Below are positions 34,705 to 42,617 of a stretch of 58,927 bases of DNA, one piece after another. Source of the stretch: Candidatus Blackburnbacteria bacterium RIFCSPLOWO2_01_FULL_40_20 (GTDB lineage: Bacteria; Patescibacteriota; Microgenomatia; UBA8517; UBA10165); the NCBI GenBank assembly GCA_001816475.1, contig MHCC01000026.1, positions 1-58,927 on the forward strand, given 5' to 3'. How positions within the stretch are numbered: position 1 is the first letter of the stretch; each line of letters starts with the position of its first letter. The position numbers and the translations under genes were made by a program. Under the pieces are notes generated by a model that saw only the letters and a program-made list of their open reading frames with translations, had not been told where the DNA came from and did not search any database.

Positions 34705-35883
34705 TTACTTAACATCTTTGTTAGGCTGCCCTGGGCGAGCCTCGCTCGCCTCGCTGGGTCGAAGTGGGCCTTCGGCGGGTTCTTCAATGGGAACACTTAC
34801 TTCCTCTTTAACCTCAGGCTCTTTCATTGCCTTAGTCTTTGACTTAGTTTTAGACTTAGGCTCAGACTCATTTGACTCTGTCTCTATCTCTGTCTTCTTC
34901 TCCCCCTCAAGTTTGACTATCTCTATTCTCCACCCACTCAAGCGTGAAGCTAATCGCACATTTTGTCCTTCTTTTCCAATTGCCAAAGATAATTGTTCTT
35001 CTGGTACTTTTACAGTTGCTTCTTTTTCTTTTTGATTAAGTTCAATACTTACGCTTGTAGCAGGAGACAGGGAAGACGCAATTAACTTATCAGGATCCTC
35101 GGACCAAGGAATGACGTCAACCTTTTCTCCTGAAAGTTCGTTTATAACTGCTTGAACTCGAACTCCCTTCTGCCCAACACAAGACCCCACTGGATCAACT
35201 CCAGGTTGTGTGGACACGACTGCAATTTTTGTTCTTCCTCCTGATTCCCGTGCTATAGCTTTTATTTCAACTGCTCCTGAGGCAATCTCTGGAACTTCTC
35301 GAGCAAATAGCTTTTTAACAATTTCCGGGTCTGCACGAGACAAAATTACATCTTTCCCTCTTTCTGTTTCTTTAATTTCCTTTAGAAGAAAGGTTAAACG
35401 TTGATTAAGACTCAGTCTCTCGTTGGGAACACGCTCGGAGGGGGGCATCGTGCCCTCAGTTCGTCCAATGTCAACTCGAACATTTGGTCCATCAAACCTT
35501 AAGACAATACCCGAGATCAAAGACCCTAATCGATTTTGGTATTGAGACATTATTGCGTCTTTTTCGGCCTCTCTTATTTTTTGAAGAATAACTTGTTTTG
35601 CAGTTTGTGCAGCAATTCGGCCAAATCCTGGAGGAGTTATATCTTGTTTTTTGTCTTCTTTACCCTCGGTCCAAGTTAAAATTCTAGCTTCACCCGTTTG
35701 GGAATCAACTTCAGCCTCTAAAAGTTGCTCGGTCGCGTCTTCTCCACGTTCTCTTGCGTCGCGGCGGTATGCAGCAATAATGGCTTGTTTTATCGTATCC
35801 AAAACCACAGCAGGATCAAGCCCCCGCTCGGTAGCTATAGCGTTAAGTGCTGATGAAAATTCAGTTCGTGCTGATGTTGCCAT
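34705..35883 (-). CDS. nusA: Transcription termination/antitermination factor NusA
   Basis: 392 aa from ATG 35883 (MATSARTEFSSAL). A further 27 in-frame codons upstream come from the hairpin leader and are rejected. It has the NusA N-terminal RNAP-binding domain (ATERGLDPAVVLDTIKQAIIAAYRR), an S1 domain, and KH1 and KH2 (DPVGSCVGQKGVRVQAVINEL, LAIGKEGQNVRLASRL). The C-terminal tail is low-complexity: SKTKSKTK hexanucleotide-type repeats and a Pro/Glu-rich end. It heads the nusA-infB-DHH-rpsO-pnp series behind its own promoter and a terminator-like leader. Confidence 0.96.
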   Translation of the reverse strand: MATSARTEFSSALNAIATERGLDPAVVLDTIKQAIIAAYRRDARERGEDATEQLLEAEVDSQTGEARILTWTEGKEDKKQDITPPGFGRIAAQTAKQVILQKIREAEKDAIMSQYQNRLGSLISGIVLRFDGPNVRVDIGRTEGTMPPSERVPNERLSLNQRLTFLLKEIKETERGKDVILSRADPEIVKKLFAREVPEIASGAVEIKAIARESGGRTKIAVVSTQPGVDPVGSCVGQKGVRVQAVINELSGEKVDVIPWSEDPDKLIASSLSPATSVSIELNQKEKEATVKVPEEQLSLAIGKEGQNVRLASRLSGWRIEIVKLEGEKKTEIETESNESEPKSKTKSKTKAMKEPEVKEEVSVPIEEPAEGPLRPSEASEARPGQPNKDVK

Positions 35884-35886
35884 AAT

Positions 35887-35932
35887 AAACGAGTTTGTTG
35901 CTTCGCAATAAACAAGTTTGTTGCTTCGCAAT
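35887..35932. repeat. 23-bp tandem duplication in the nusA leader
   Basis: Two copies (35887-35909 and 35910-35932) of a unit containing AGTTTGTTGCTTCGCAAT, differing by one base (aaacgag / aaacaag). They lie directly upstream of the nusA ATG, so the duplication covers the region where a ribosome-binding site would be. Confidence 0.9.
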
Positions 35933-35959
35933 AAAAACGGCGGGATTCTTACCCACCGT
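35931..35959 (-). terminator. Terminator-like hairpin in the nusA leader
   Basis: Stem ACGGTGGG / CCCGCCGT around loop TAAGAAT, followed by TTTTTAT, between the nusA promoter and start codon. NusA often regulates its own operon by attenuation, so this is a candidate attenuator. The stem also resembles a tRNA T-arm, but no tRNA body is present. Confidence 0.6.
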
Positions 35960-35977
35960 CCCATACAAACTATATAA

Positions 35978-36006
35978 AGTTTACACCTGATAACTTATAA
36001 AGTCAA
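35978..36006 (-). promoter_or_regulatory. nusA operon promoter
   Basis: -35 TTGACT at 36001-36006, 17-bp spacer, -10 TAAACT at 35978-35983. It lies between the polyprenyl synthase stop and nusA; predicted leader about 90 nt. Confidence 0.7.
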
Positions 36007-36012
36007 CGAAAG

Positions 36013-37080
36013 TTAGTGATCCCGCGTCAAAATAAAGTCAATTCCTGCGCGAATTTGGGATCGAGCCGGTTCTTCTTTTAAAAACCCCAGGTTATTATCA
36101 AAAACCTTGAAAGCTTTTGATGCCAAATCTGTTGCTACATCTTGCCCATACTCAATGCTTCGGTGTTTTTTCATTGCCTCAATTACCCAATCAACTTCAT
36201 CTTGGGTTTTCTCATCTCTTGATTTGGCTAAAATACCTTCAAGTATCTTTAGATCTCCACCTTTAACAAATCTTAACAAATGTAACAACATCAAAGTTCT
36301 TTTACCCTCATAAATATCATTTCCCTGTTGCTTTTTAAGTCCTTTAAAGTCTGACGTAAGATCTAAAATATCATCTTTAATTTGAAAACATCGCCCGGCA
36401 TGTGTTCCAAACTCATACAAAGCATCAAGTTGTTTTTTGTTTGCACCCGCAATTATTGCACCAAGTCGCATTGGACCTGCAATTGTGTAGTAAACTGTTT
36501 TGCCGTCAACTATAAAAAAGAAGTCTTCGTCGGCTAAATCAACTCTGTTTTCCCGGGTCCATTTTATTTCAACGGTCTGCCCCAAAGTTGCCCGAGAGAG
36601 CATTTGGTAAAACTCCTCAAACAACTTTGTGGTAATCTGTTGTCCTAATAACTTCATGTTATCGTACAGAACCTTCCACATCAAAATATGTAGGGAATCT
36701 CCTGCGTTTACTGCAAGCTCGGAGCCATACATCCTGTGTAATGTTGGTTTTCCACGCCGTTCAAGTGAATCATCTTCGAAATCATCGTGAATCAAAATCC
36801 AGTCCTCGGAAATTTGCATTGCAGCAGCAGTTTTTACAGTCTTTTTAGGCTCAATACCCATTGCCTCACATGTAAGCATTACTAAAGAAGGACGAAGGTA
36901 TTTCCCTTTTCTCTCCGGATATTCTCGTACCATTTTTTTGTGGAAGTCTCCACTTTCTTTATATCCATTAGAAAATTTATCAATAATTGGACCAAAATCA
37001 TGATCCAAATATTTTTCAATTTCCTTCCAAACAACGCCCCTCTTTTGCTCCAAAACTTCCAAAAAATTTACATTTTTCAT
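36013..37080 (-). CDS. Polyprenyl (geranylgeranyl/farnesyl-type) diphosphate synthase
   Basis: Condenses IPP with allylic diphosphates. 355 aa. The first Asp-rich motif is DDFEDDS (in ILIHDDFEDDSLERRGKPT) and the second is QIKDDILDLTSD; a GKYLRPSLVML block binds IPP. Chain length cannot be read from sequence. It faces the Idi-like gene with 53 bp between start codons, so both may serve an isoprenoid salvage route. Its ATG is 7 nt from a TGA-TAGTAT extended -10 and predicted leaderless. Confidence 0.92.
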   Translation of the reverse strand: MKNVNFLEVLEQKRGVVWKEIEKYLDHDFGPIIDKFSNGYKESGDFHKKMVREYPERKGKYLRPSLVMLTCEAMGIEPKKTVKTAAAMQISEDWILIHDDFEDDSLERRGKPTLHRMYGSELAVNAGDSLHILMWKVLYDNMKLLGQQITTKLFEEFYQMLSRATLGQTVEIKWTRENRVDLADEDFFFIVDGKTVYYTIAGPMRLGAIIAGANKKQLDALYEFGTHAGRCFQIKDDILDLTSDFKGLKKQQGNDIYEGKRTLMLLHLLRFVKGGDLKILEGILAKSRDEKTQDEVDWVIEAMKKHRSIEYGQDVATDLASKAFKVFDNNLGFLKEEPARSQIRAGIDFILTRDH

Positions 37081-37087
37081 TGACTAA

Positions 37088-37122
37088 ATACTATCACACT
37101 TAACAAAACCATCTGGTATTAT
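37088..37122. promoter_or_regulatory. Divergent extended -10 pair (polyprenyl synthase / Idi-like), both near-leaderless
   Basis: Minus strand: TGA-TAGTAT at 37088-37096, 7 nt before the synthase ATG. Plus strand: TGG-TATTAT at 37114-37122, 11 nt before the Idi-like ATG at 37134. No good -35 boxes. Confidence 0.5.
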
Positions 37123-37133
37123 TGATTAACCAA

Positions 37134-37721
37134 ATGCAAAAAAGGCAAGGAACTGCTTCCCAAACTGTAATTCTCGTTGATGAAAATGATAATTTTCAAG
37201 GTTATGCGCCACGGCACGATGCGCATACCGGAAATGGTCTTCGCCATAGAGCTTTTGTTTGCTTTCTAATCAACAGTCAAGGCGAAATATTACTTCAAAA
37301 AAGAAAACATTGGCTTTGGAACAATCTTTGGGATTTAACAGCAATCAGCCACACCTTACACCTTGAAAACCACGATGAATCATACGAAGGAGCAACTTTA
37401 AGAACTTTAAAAAAAGAAATGGGTATAGCGGAAAAAGTAGCCTTAGAAAAAATTGGGGCGTTCAACTATTTTGCAAAACACGAAAAAGATGATGGTTGCG
37501 AAAATGAATATTGTGCAATTATGTTTGGAAAATATAACGGAGAAGCAAATCCAGATAGCGAGGATGTTTACGGATATAAATGGCTAGTGTTTGAAGAATT
37601 TGTTGAAGATACAAGAAAGAATCCCGATATTTATACACCTTGGGCAATTTTAACCTTGGAAACTATAAAAAAGGGGCGTTTAAGAGTTTCGTCGAAGGTT
37701 AGTAAAATACATTTGATATAA
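37134..37721 (+). CDS. IPP-isomerase-like Nudix protein
   Basis: 195 aa from ATG 37134. Type 1 IDI/Nudix features are RHRAFVCFLIN, LLQKRKHWLWNNLWDLTAISHT, the relaxed Nudix helix EGATLRTLKKEMGI, and CENEYCAIMFGKYNGE followed by VYGYKWLVFEE. In authentic Idi the segment NTCCSHP carries the catalytic Cys; here it reads LTAISHT, so that Cys is absent while the later Glu in ENEYC is kept. It may be a Nudix hydrolase of the IDI branch rather than an isomerase. The neighbouring prenyl synthase supports an isoprenoid link. Confidence 0.8.
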   Translation: MQKRQGTASQTVILVDENDNFQGYAPRHDAHTGNGLRHRAFVCFLINSQGEILLQKRKHWLWNNLWDLTAISHTLHLENHDESYEGATLRTLKKEMGIAEKVALEKIGAFNYFAKHEKDDGCENEYCAIMFGKYNGEANPDSEDVYGYKWLVFEEFVEDTRKNPDIYTPWAILTLETIKKGRLRVSSKVSKIHLI

Positions 37722-37723
37722 TA

Positions 37724-37780
37724 GGCGCCTGGTGGTCAACTTCATCACGTTAAACGTGACTTCAGTTGCCAACAGGCGCC
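37724..37780. other. Long imperfect inverted repeat after the Idi-like gene
   Basis: Starts 3 nt after the stop codon: GGCGCCTG...CAGGCGCC outer stem, TGG.CAACT/AGTTG.CA middle stem and TCACGTT/AACGTGA inner stem, about 57 nt in all. There is no T-run, so it could be a factor-assisted terminator, an RNA stability element or the end of a mobile element. Confidence 0.6.
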
Positions 37781-37924
37781 ATATCAGCCAATGGGGCTGA
37801 GGAAATTTTGGGAGCCCTTTCTCGCCGGATTATCCGCCTGGCCGCGCGATGGCTAACCGAAGCGAGTTCCCGGGAATCACTCCCTTACGAAGAAGACTTT
37901 CTTCTATCTTTGTGGATTCGCTCC

Positions 37925-38266
37925 TTAATTAAGGAGACCTCTCCTCCACATTGACTTCAAGAACGTCTTCTCCGAAGCGGTTGGTTCTTCCGTCTCTGGG
38001 TTTCGGCCCAAAAGCGTCTGAACGTCACCGCCTACCCTGGCGACCATTCCTCTAGACTTGGGTCCGTCGTAGTATGACCACGAGTTAACCCACGCCCATC
38101 GGCCCGACGACAGAAATACGATGTACACAGTTGTGTCAACGCATCTCAAGCCGTCGTCTTCGTTATAAACGAAGATACGGTCACCAGGAGACTTCATGGA
38201 CTCTCGGGACCAGGTTAATATCCGATCATCCGAGTTCCATGTCAGATCTCCCGACAATGCTCTCAC
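37925..38266 (-). CDS. Hypothetical Trp/Ser-rich protein in a GC-richer segment
   Basis: 113 codons from GTG 38266. The product is soluble-looking, with GRWAWVNSWSYYDGPKSRG and DTTVYIVFLSS. No family is recognised. Composition (more G+C, unlike the AT-rich neighbours) and its position between two hairpin elements suggest acquired DNA. A TTGACA box at 38386-38391 with a weak -10 about 17 bp downstream could drive it. The start is uncertain because the upstream GGGGG is too close to act as a normal ribosome-binding site. Confidence 0.45.
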   Translation of the reverse strand: MRALSGDLTWNSDDRILTWSRESMKSPGDRIFVYNEDDGLRCVDTTVYIVFLSSGRWAWVNSWSYYDGPKSRGMVARVGGDVQTLLGRNPETEEPTASEKTFLKSMWRRGLLN

Positions 38267-38512
38267 CCCCTCTTTTTCCTTCAGGGTTACTCTGTGCTGA
38301 TTTGGGAAAACCAGAGTCCACAGAGACCGTGATGGATCCTGTCATTTGGGAGACGAGAGCTTGTGTATTCTACCCCCCTTTTTTTTGTCAAATTGCTAGC
38401 AGAACGACCAGTGTATCATAGAAAAAAAGGAAAGTCAAATGTTATGAGACATTGTGCATTCGGAATCTGTGTGGATTCCGGCCTTCGCCGGAATGACGTT
38501 TTAAAATAGGCT
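38267..38512. other. Intergenic region between the hypothetical gene and dnaJ
   Basis: Contains a CTCTGTG/CACAGAG hairpin (around 38298-38333), an A/C homopolymer stretch next to TTGACA (38371-38391) and a GTCATTCC-type palindrome near dnaJ. I see no gene here. Confidence 0.5.
38458..38505. repeat. GTCATTCC-type palindromic repeat (REP/dRS3-like)
   Basis: On the minus strand GTCATTCCGGC-GAAG-GCCGGAATCC followed by a shorter GATTCCGAAT. It lies just after the dnaJ stop and may help terminate it. A related copy is at 57895-57983. Confidence 0.75.
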
Positions 38513-39373
38513 CTATTTTCTCTTCCCAAGTTCTTCCAAAACTTGGCGCTGTTGAGAAGTGAGGTCTTTATAATTTGGTATCTCAACATGAAGCCTAATG
38601 TATAAGTCTCCTCGGCCGCGAGAATTTAGCCGAGGCATTCCCCGGCCTGAAAGGCGAAGAATTGTTTCATGTTGGGTTCCTGGCTTAATTCTAATTTGCT
38701 CGTCCTCCTCCGGTGTTGGAACTTCTATTAGGCCACCTGTAACTGCTACAAATAGAGGAACTTGAACGTCAACATATAAGTCTGTTCCATCCCGCTGAAA
38801 AGTTTTGCTTGGCCGAACGTTTATTGTCGCATAAAAGTCAGAAAACCGAATTCGCGAGCCATCGTCTACTCCTGGAGGAATTTTAATTTTTCGTTTCTTG
38901 CCGTCAAAGCTAACTTCGCGCTCTGTTCCCTCTAACGCCTCTTTGAAGTCTATTGATATTGATGCGTGAGGCATGCGAGAGGCTCTTCCAAAAGGGGACG
39001 CTCCGCCAAAAAATTGTTCAAATATTTCAAACGGATCTGAAAAATCAAACCCTTCAAAAGGCGATTGGCCGCCACGTGAGGTGTAAGTATACGTAAACGG
39101 ACCTTGTCCAAAACCTCCAAAAGGACCTTGTGCCCCTTGCCCGCCTTGAGAAAATGCAGCATGCCCGAATTGATCATAGGCTTGCTTTTTCTTTGGATCT
39201 CTTAAGACCTCATAAGCCTCATTTATTTCTTTAAACTTTTTTTCAGCTTCAGCAGTTTTGTTTCGATCTGGATGCCAATCCAAAGCAAGCTTGCGATACG
39301 CAGCCTTAATTTCGCGGTCTGATGCGCCTTTTGGAACACCTAATACTTCGTAAAAATCACGTTGTGAAGCCAT
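38513..39373 (-). CDS. dnaJ: DnaJ-type co-chaperone without zinc finger (CbpA-like)
   Basis: Stimulates DnaK ATPase and delivers clients. 286 aa: J domain (1-70, HPD at 34-36), a Gly/Phe-rich linker (residues about 72-125), then C-terminal beta domains CTD1 and CTD2. The four CxxCxGxG repeats of type I DnaJ are absent, so it is a type II J protein. It lies after dnaK, separated by a hairpin plus T-run that probably lowers read-through. Confidence 0.92.
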   Translation of the reverse strand: MASQRDFYEVLGVPKGASDREIKAAYRKLALDWHPDRNKTAEAEKKFKEINEAYEVLRDPKKKQAYDQFGHAAFSQGGQGAQGPFGGFGQGPFTYTYTSRGGQSPFEGFDFSDPFEIFEQFFGGASPFGRASRMPHASISIDFKEALEGTEREVSFDGKKRKIKIPPGVDDGSRIRFSDFYATINVRPSKTFQRDGTDLYVDVQVPLFVAVTGGLIEVPTPEEDEQIRIKPGTQHETILRLSGRGMPRLNSRGRGDLYIRLHVEIPNYKDLTSQQRQVLEELGKRK

Positions 39374-39384
39374 AAATTCTTACT

Positions 39385-39405
39385 AAAAAACCTCGTTACC
39401 CGAGG
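39385..39405 (-). terminator. Intrinsic terminator between dnaK and dnaJ
   Basis: Minus strand CCTCG-GGTAA-CGAGG followed by TTTTTT (39385-39390). A partial terminator here would reduce dnaJ relative to dnaK. Confidence 0.8.
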
Positions 39406-39433
39406 CTAATTTTATTTGATTAACAGTTAAATA

Positions 39434-41323
39434 TTACTCAACCACTTCCCCCTCTTCAACTTTTCCCCCTTTATCCTCCTTTTTATCCTCTGTTTCCTTT
39501 TTTGTCTCTGTGTCCCCTTGTCCCTGTTGGTACATACTTGCCCCTACGCTTTGTAACACCTCTGAGAGTTTCTTTGTTGCTTCCTCAATCTCTTCCTTTG
39601 TTGATTCTTCCTTGCCTATTATCTCTTTTACATTCTTAATCTCAATCTCAACTTTTTCTTTAATATCTCCGGAAACTTTATCACCTGCGTCCTTAAGACT
39701 TTTTTCAGCAGTAAAGACTAAGGAGTCGGCCAAATTACGTGCTTCAATTTTTTCCTTCTTGGTTTTGTCTTCTGAGGCATGCTTTTCTGCTTCTTCTTGG
39801 GCTTTTTTTACCTCGTCTTCAGACAGACCAACAGCACCAGTTATTTTAATCGATTGAGCCTTACCGGTTGCTTTGTCTTTTGCAGAAACTGATAAGATTC
39901 CGTTAGCATCCATATCAAAAGCAACCTCAACCTGAGGGACGCCGCGAGGTGCGGGAGGGATCCCGTCTAAAATAAACTTACCTAAAGACTTATTGTCCGT
40001 GGCCATAGGACGCTCGCCCTGTAGGATGTTAATTTCAACTTGTGTTTGATTATCAGCAGCGGTTGAGAAAACTTGAGACTTTGAAGTTGGAACAGTTGTG
40101 TTCCGCTCAATCATTGAAGTTGCAACACCCCCCATTGTTTCAATTGAAAGGGTAAGCGGGGTAACATCCAAGAGTAAAACGTCCTTCACTTCTCCGCCCA
40201 AGACTCCTCCTTGAATTGCTGCGCCGATCGCAACAACTTCGTCTGGGTTTACGCCCTTGTGAGGATCTTTGCCGAAGAACTTTTTAACTTCTTCTTGCAC
40301 TTTTGGCATTCGAGTCATTCCGCCCACCAGAACGATCTCGTCAATTCCTTTTGCCTCTATTTTTGCGTCTTTTAAGGCAGCTGCAACTGGCTTTAGAGTA
40401 TCTTCAATCAAATCTCCAACCAATCCTTCCAATTTTGCACGAGACAATCTCATTGTTAAATGGAGCGGTTGGCCGTCATGTTGGGTAATGTATGGTTGGT
40501 TTATCTCGGTCTCAGTCGAAGAGGACAACTCGATTTTTGCTTTTTCTGCTGCATCTCGAAGTCTTTGGAGAGCTTGTTTATCTCCTCGCAAATCAACGCT
40601 ATTGTCTTTCTTGAACTCGTCCGCAATCCAGTCAACAATTCGGGCATCAAAGTCATCTCCCCCCAAATGTGTGTCCCCATTGGTCGCCTTAACTTCAAAA
40701 ACCCCTTCTCCTAACTCAAGAATTGAAATATCAAAAGTTCCTCCTCCAAGGTCGTAGACTGCGATGGTGTGGGCATTCTTTTTATCAAGACCGTAAGCCA
40801 AAGCTGCGGCGGTGGGCTCGTTAATTATTCTTTCGACCTTTAAACCTGCCACCTCACCAGCTTGTTTTGTTGCAGCTCTTTGATTGTCGTCAAAATAAGC
40901 GGGAACTGTTATGACAGCACCCTCAACTTTCTCGCCCAAATATTCCTCTGCATCTTTTTTTAATTTCCTTAAAATGTATGCCGAAACTTCTTGGGGCGTG
41001 TATTCTTTGCCTTCTACCACAACTACTGCCATCCCGCCCTTGCCACATTTGATCTCGTATGGAACCATTTTAATTGTCTTTTGGACTTCTGCATCTTCAC
41101 AACGCCTACCCATTAAACGCTTTACTGAATAAATAGTATTCTTGGAGTTTAGAATCATTTGACGCTTTGCAACGTCACCAACCAAGTTTTTGGTGGGTTC
41201 AACAACAGAAGGAGTAATATTACGTCCTGTATCGGAGGCCGGAATAACCTTAGGTTGTCCACCCTCCATTACAGCAACAACTGAATTTGTAGTTCCTAAA
41301 TCGATTCCAATTATTTTACTCAT
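39434..41323 (-). CDS. dnaK: Hsp70 chaperone DnaK
   Basis: 629 aa. The N-terminal ATPase has [47 protein letters not shown] and [10 protein letters not shown]. The [11 protein letters not shown] linker leads into the substrate-binding domain, and a charged Lys/Glu/Gly C-terminus ends EEGEVVE. The start overlaps the end of grpE by 8 bp. It is part of the HrcA-regulated hrcA-grpE-dnaK operon. Confidence 0.98.
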   Translation of the reverse strand: MSKIIGIDLGTTNSVVAVMEGGQPKVIPASDTGRNITPSVVEPTKNLVGDVAKRQMILNSKNTIYSVKRLMGRRCEDAEVQKTIKMVPYEIKCGKGGMAVVVVEGKEYTPQEVSAYILRKLKKDAEEYLGEKVEGAVITVPAYFDDNQRAATKQAGEVAGLKVERIINEPTAAALAYGLDKKNAHTIAVYDLGGGTFDISILELGEGVFEVKATNGDTHLGGDDFDARIVDWIADEFKKDNSVDLRGDKQALQRLRDAAEKAKIELSSSTETEINQPYITQHDGQPLHLTMRLSRAKLEGLVGDLIEDTLKPVAAALKDAKIEAKGIDEIVLVGGMTRMPKVQEEVKKFFGKDPHKGVNPDEVVAIGAAIQGGVLGGEVKDVLLLDVTPLTLSIETMGGVATSMIERNTTVPTSKSQVFSTAADNQTQVEINILQGERPMATDNKSLGKFILDGIPPAPRGVPQVEVAFDMDANGILSVSAKDKATGKAQSIKITGAVGLSEDEVKKAQEEAEKHASEDKTKKEKIEARNLADSLVFTAEKSLKDAGDKVSGDIKEKVEIEIKNVKEIIGKEESTKEEIEEATKKLSEVLQSVGASMYQQGQGDTETKKETEDKKEDKGGKVEEGEVVE

Positions 41324-41813
41324 GGTTTTCTTTATCCTCCAAGCTCTCTTTGCTAAAAGCCTGCACTTTTGTTGGTCTTATTACCCCGCCATCATTCCAC
41401 TGATATCCTTTTGATATAACCTTTGTAACTTTTCCTTTATCCTTTCCCTCTATTATATCCAAAACTTCATGAATTTCAGCATCTACCTCATCCCCCGTTT
41501 TTGTCGGAATTTCTCTGACTCCATACCGCTCAAATACTTGCGCAAGTTGTGCGATTGCTATTTCTAGCCCCTGGTCCTTCAAGTGAGTTTGTGCACGCTC
41601 TAAATTATCTATCACCGGCAACAAATCTTCAATAAGAGTTTTTGTTGCCCTGAAAACTATCTCTTGCCTTTCTTTGTTTGTCCGCTTAAGTAAGTTATCA
41701 TAATCAGCAAGGGCTCTTGCAAGCCTCTGTTTCAATTCTTCTTCTTGCCCCTCAGTAGCCCCGATTAAATCGGGACGAAGGGGGGTTTGCTTATCTTTTT
41801 TTATTTTTGCCAT
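41316..41813 (-). CDS. grpE: Nucleotide exchange factor GrpE
   Basis: 165 aa. An N-terminal basic region ([14 protein letters not shown]) and coiled coil ([29 protein letters not shown]) precede the beta domain ([11 protein letters not shown]...[23 protein letters not shown]). It overlaps hrcA by 13 bp and dnaK by 8 bp. The codons for RPDLIG contain the palindrome CCCGATTAAATCGGG (41760-41774), a word that also occurs in spacer elements elsewhere in the window. Confidence 0.94.
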   Translation of the reverse strand: MAKIKKDKQTPLRPDLIGATEGQEEELKQRLARALADYDNLLKRTNKERQEIVFRATKTLIEDLLPVIDNLERAQTHLKDQGLEIAIAQLAQVFERYGVREIPTKTGDEVDAEIHEVLDIIEGKDKGKVTKVISKGYQWNDGGVIRPTKVQAFSKESLEDKENHE

Positions 41814-42532
41814 GCTGATTCAGATATTAAATCTCCAAAATAACGAACTATTGGTATGATTGTTGGATAGTTACACCTGGCAGGACCTATCACACCAAGT
41901 GAACCGTCGCCACGAGACGTTTTAAAGCGGCTTGCAATTATACCAACGCATTCAAGATTTGGCCACCCCAATTCTTCACCTAGGAAAATTTCAACAGGTC
42001 CGTCCCAGTCTTCTTGTTTAAAAAAGATCTCTTGAAGGCGGCTGACCTCCTCAAGCAAACTTAAAACTCGGGATGTTACATCAATGTTGTAAAATTCCGG
42101 ACTCTCAAGGATATTTGAATATCCTGCGTGCCAGACATCTCCGTTCTCAGTTGCTGCGACTGCTACAGAATGAGTTGTTTGTGCAAGGCTTCGAGTAACT
42201 TCATGCATCATCTTGTCAAAGTCATTCTTGACACCCCAAACCTTCTCTTTTGCAGCAACTTCCTCGGCTACCGACAACTTCTTTTCTTCCATTAACTGGC
42301 TGATGTAAAACTTTAATCCCTTTGAGGTTGGAGTTCTTCCTGCAGAAGTGTGGGGTTGTCTCAAATAACCCTTTTGCACCAATGAGGACATTTCGTTTCT
42401 AATAGTAGCAGGGGATACGCCAACATTGTATTTTTTCTCAATTACGTCCGACCCAACTGGTTCTGCAGACTTTATATATTCCTCAACAACGCTTTTTAAA
42501 ATTTGGATTTGCCGTTGTGTTAACTCGTCCAT
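41801..42532 (-). CDS. hrcA: Heat-inducible transcription repressor HrcA (short form)
   Basis: Represses chaperone operons by binding CIRCE. 243 aa against about 340 in B. subtilis. The winged-helix N-terminus is well kept (LTQRQIQILKSVVEEYI, VGVSPATIRNEMSSLVQKGYL, HTSAGRTPTSKG). The GAF-like C-terminal part is shortened but ends with the typical VIGPARCNYPTIIPIVRYFGDLIS. AGGA lies 5 nt before the ATG. A CIRCE operator covers the promoter, so autoregulation is expected. Confidence 0.95.
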   Translation of the reverse strand: MDELTQRQIQILKSVVEEYIKSAEPVGSDVIEKKYNVGVSPATIRNEMSSLVQKGYLRQPHTSAGRTPTSKGLKFYISQLMEEKKLSVAEEVAAKEKVWGVKNDFDKMMHEVTRSLAQTTHSVAVAATENGDVWHAGYSNILESPEFYNIDVTSRVLSLLEEVSRLQEIFFKQEDWDGPVEIFLGEELGWPNLECVGIIASRFKTSRGDGSLGVIGPARCNYPTIIPIVRYFGDLISESAWQK

Positions 42533-42562
42533 AACTTTCCTAACACGTCCCGCTTAGCGAGA

Positions 42563-42589
42563 CTAGCACTATTTAAACATGAGTGCTAA
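42563..42589 (-). promoter_or_regulatory. CIRCE operator
   Basis: TTAGCACTC-N9-TAGTGCTAG on the minus strand, differing from the consensus TTAGCACTC-N9-GAGTGCTAA at two bases of the second half. It overlaps the -10 region of the hrcA promoter. Confidence 0.9.
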
Positions 42590-42599
42590 AACTTGTCAA
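42571..42599 (-). promoter_or_regulatory. hrcA-grpE-dnaK promoter
   Basis: -35 TTGACA at 42594-42599, 17-bp spacer, -10 TTAAAT at 42571-42576; the same hexamers as the rpoB promoter. CIRCE covers it. A TCTCGC/GCGGGA hairpin follows in the leader. Confidence 0.8.
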
Positions 42600-42617
42600 G
42601 GGGTGGAAAAAAGAAGT

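Noticed and set aside
35935-35965. T-arm-like GGTGGG-loop-CCCGCC considered as a tRNA end
   Set aside because: The loop TAAGAAT lacks TTC and no acceptor, D or anticodon arms are found upstream; a hairpin with T-run fits better.
37766-37954. 62-codon plus-strand reading frame
   Set aside because: TTG start inside the arm of the inverted repeat, no ribosome-binding site, no recognisable protein; it also overlaps the end of the minus-strand hypothetical gene.
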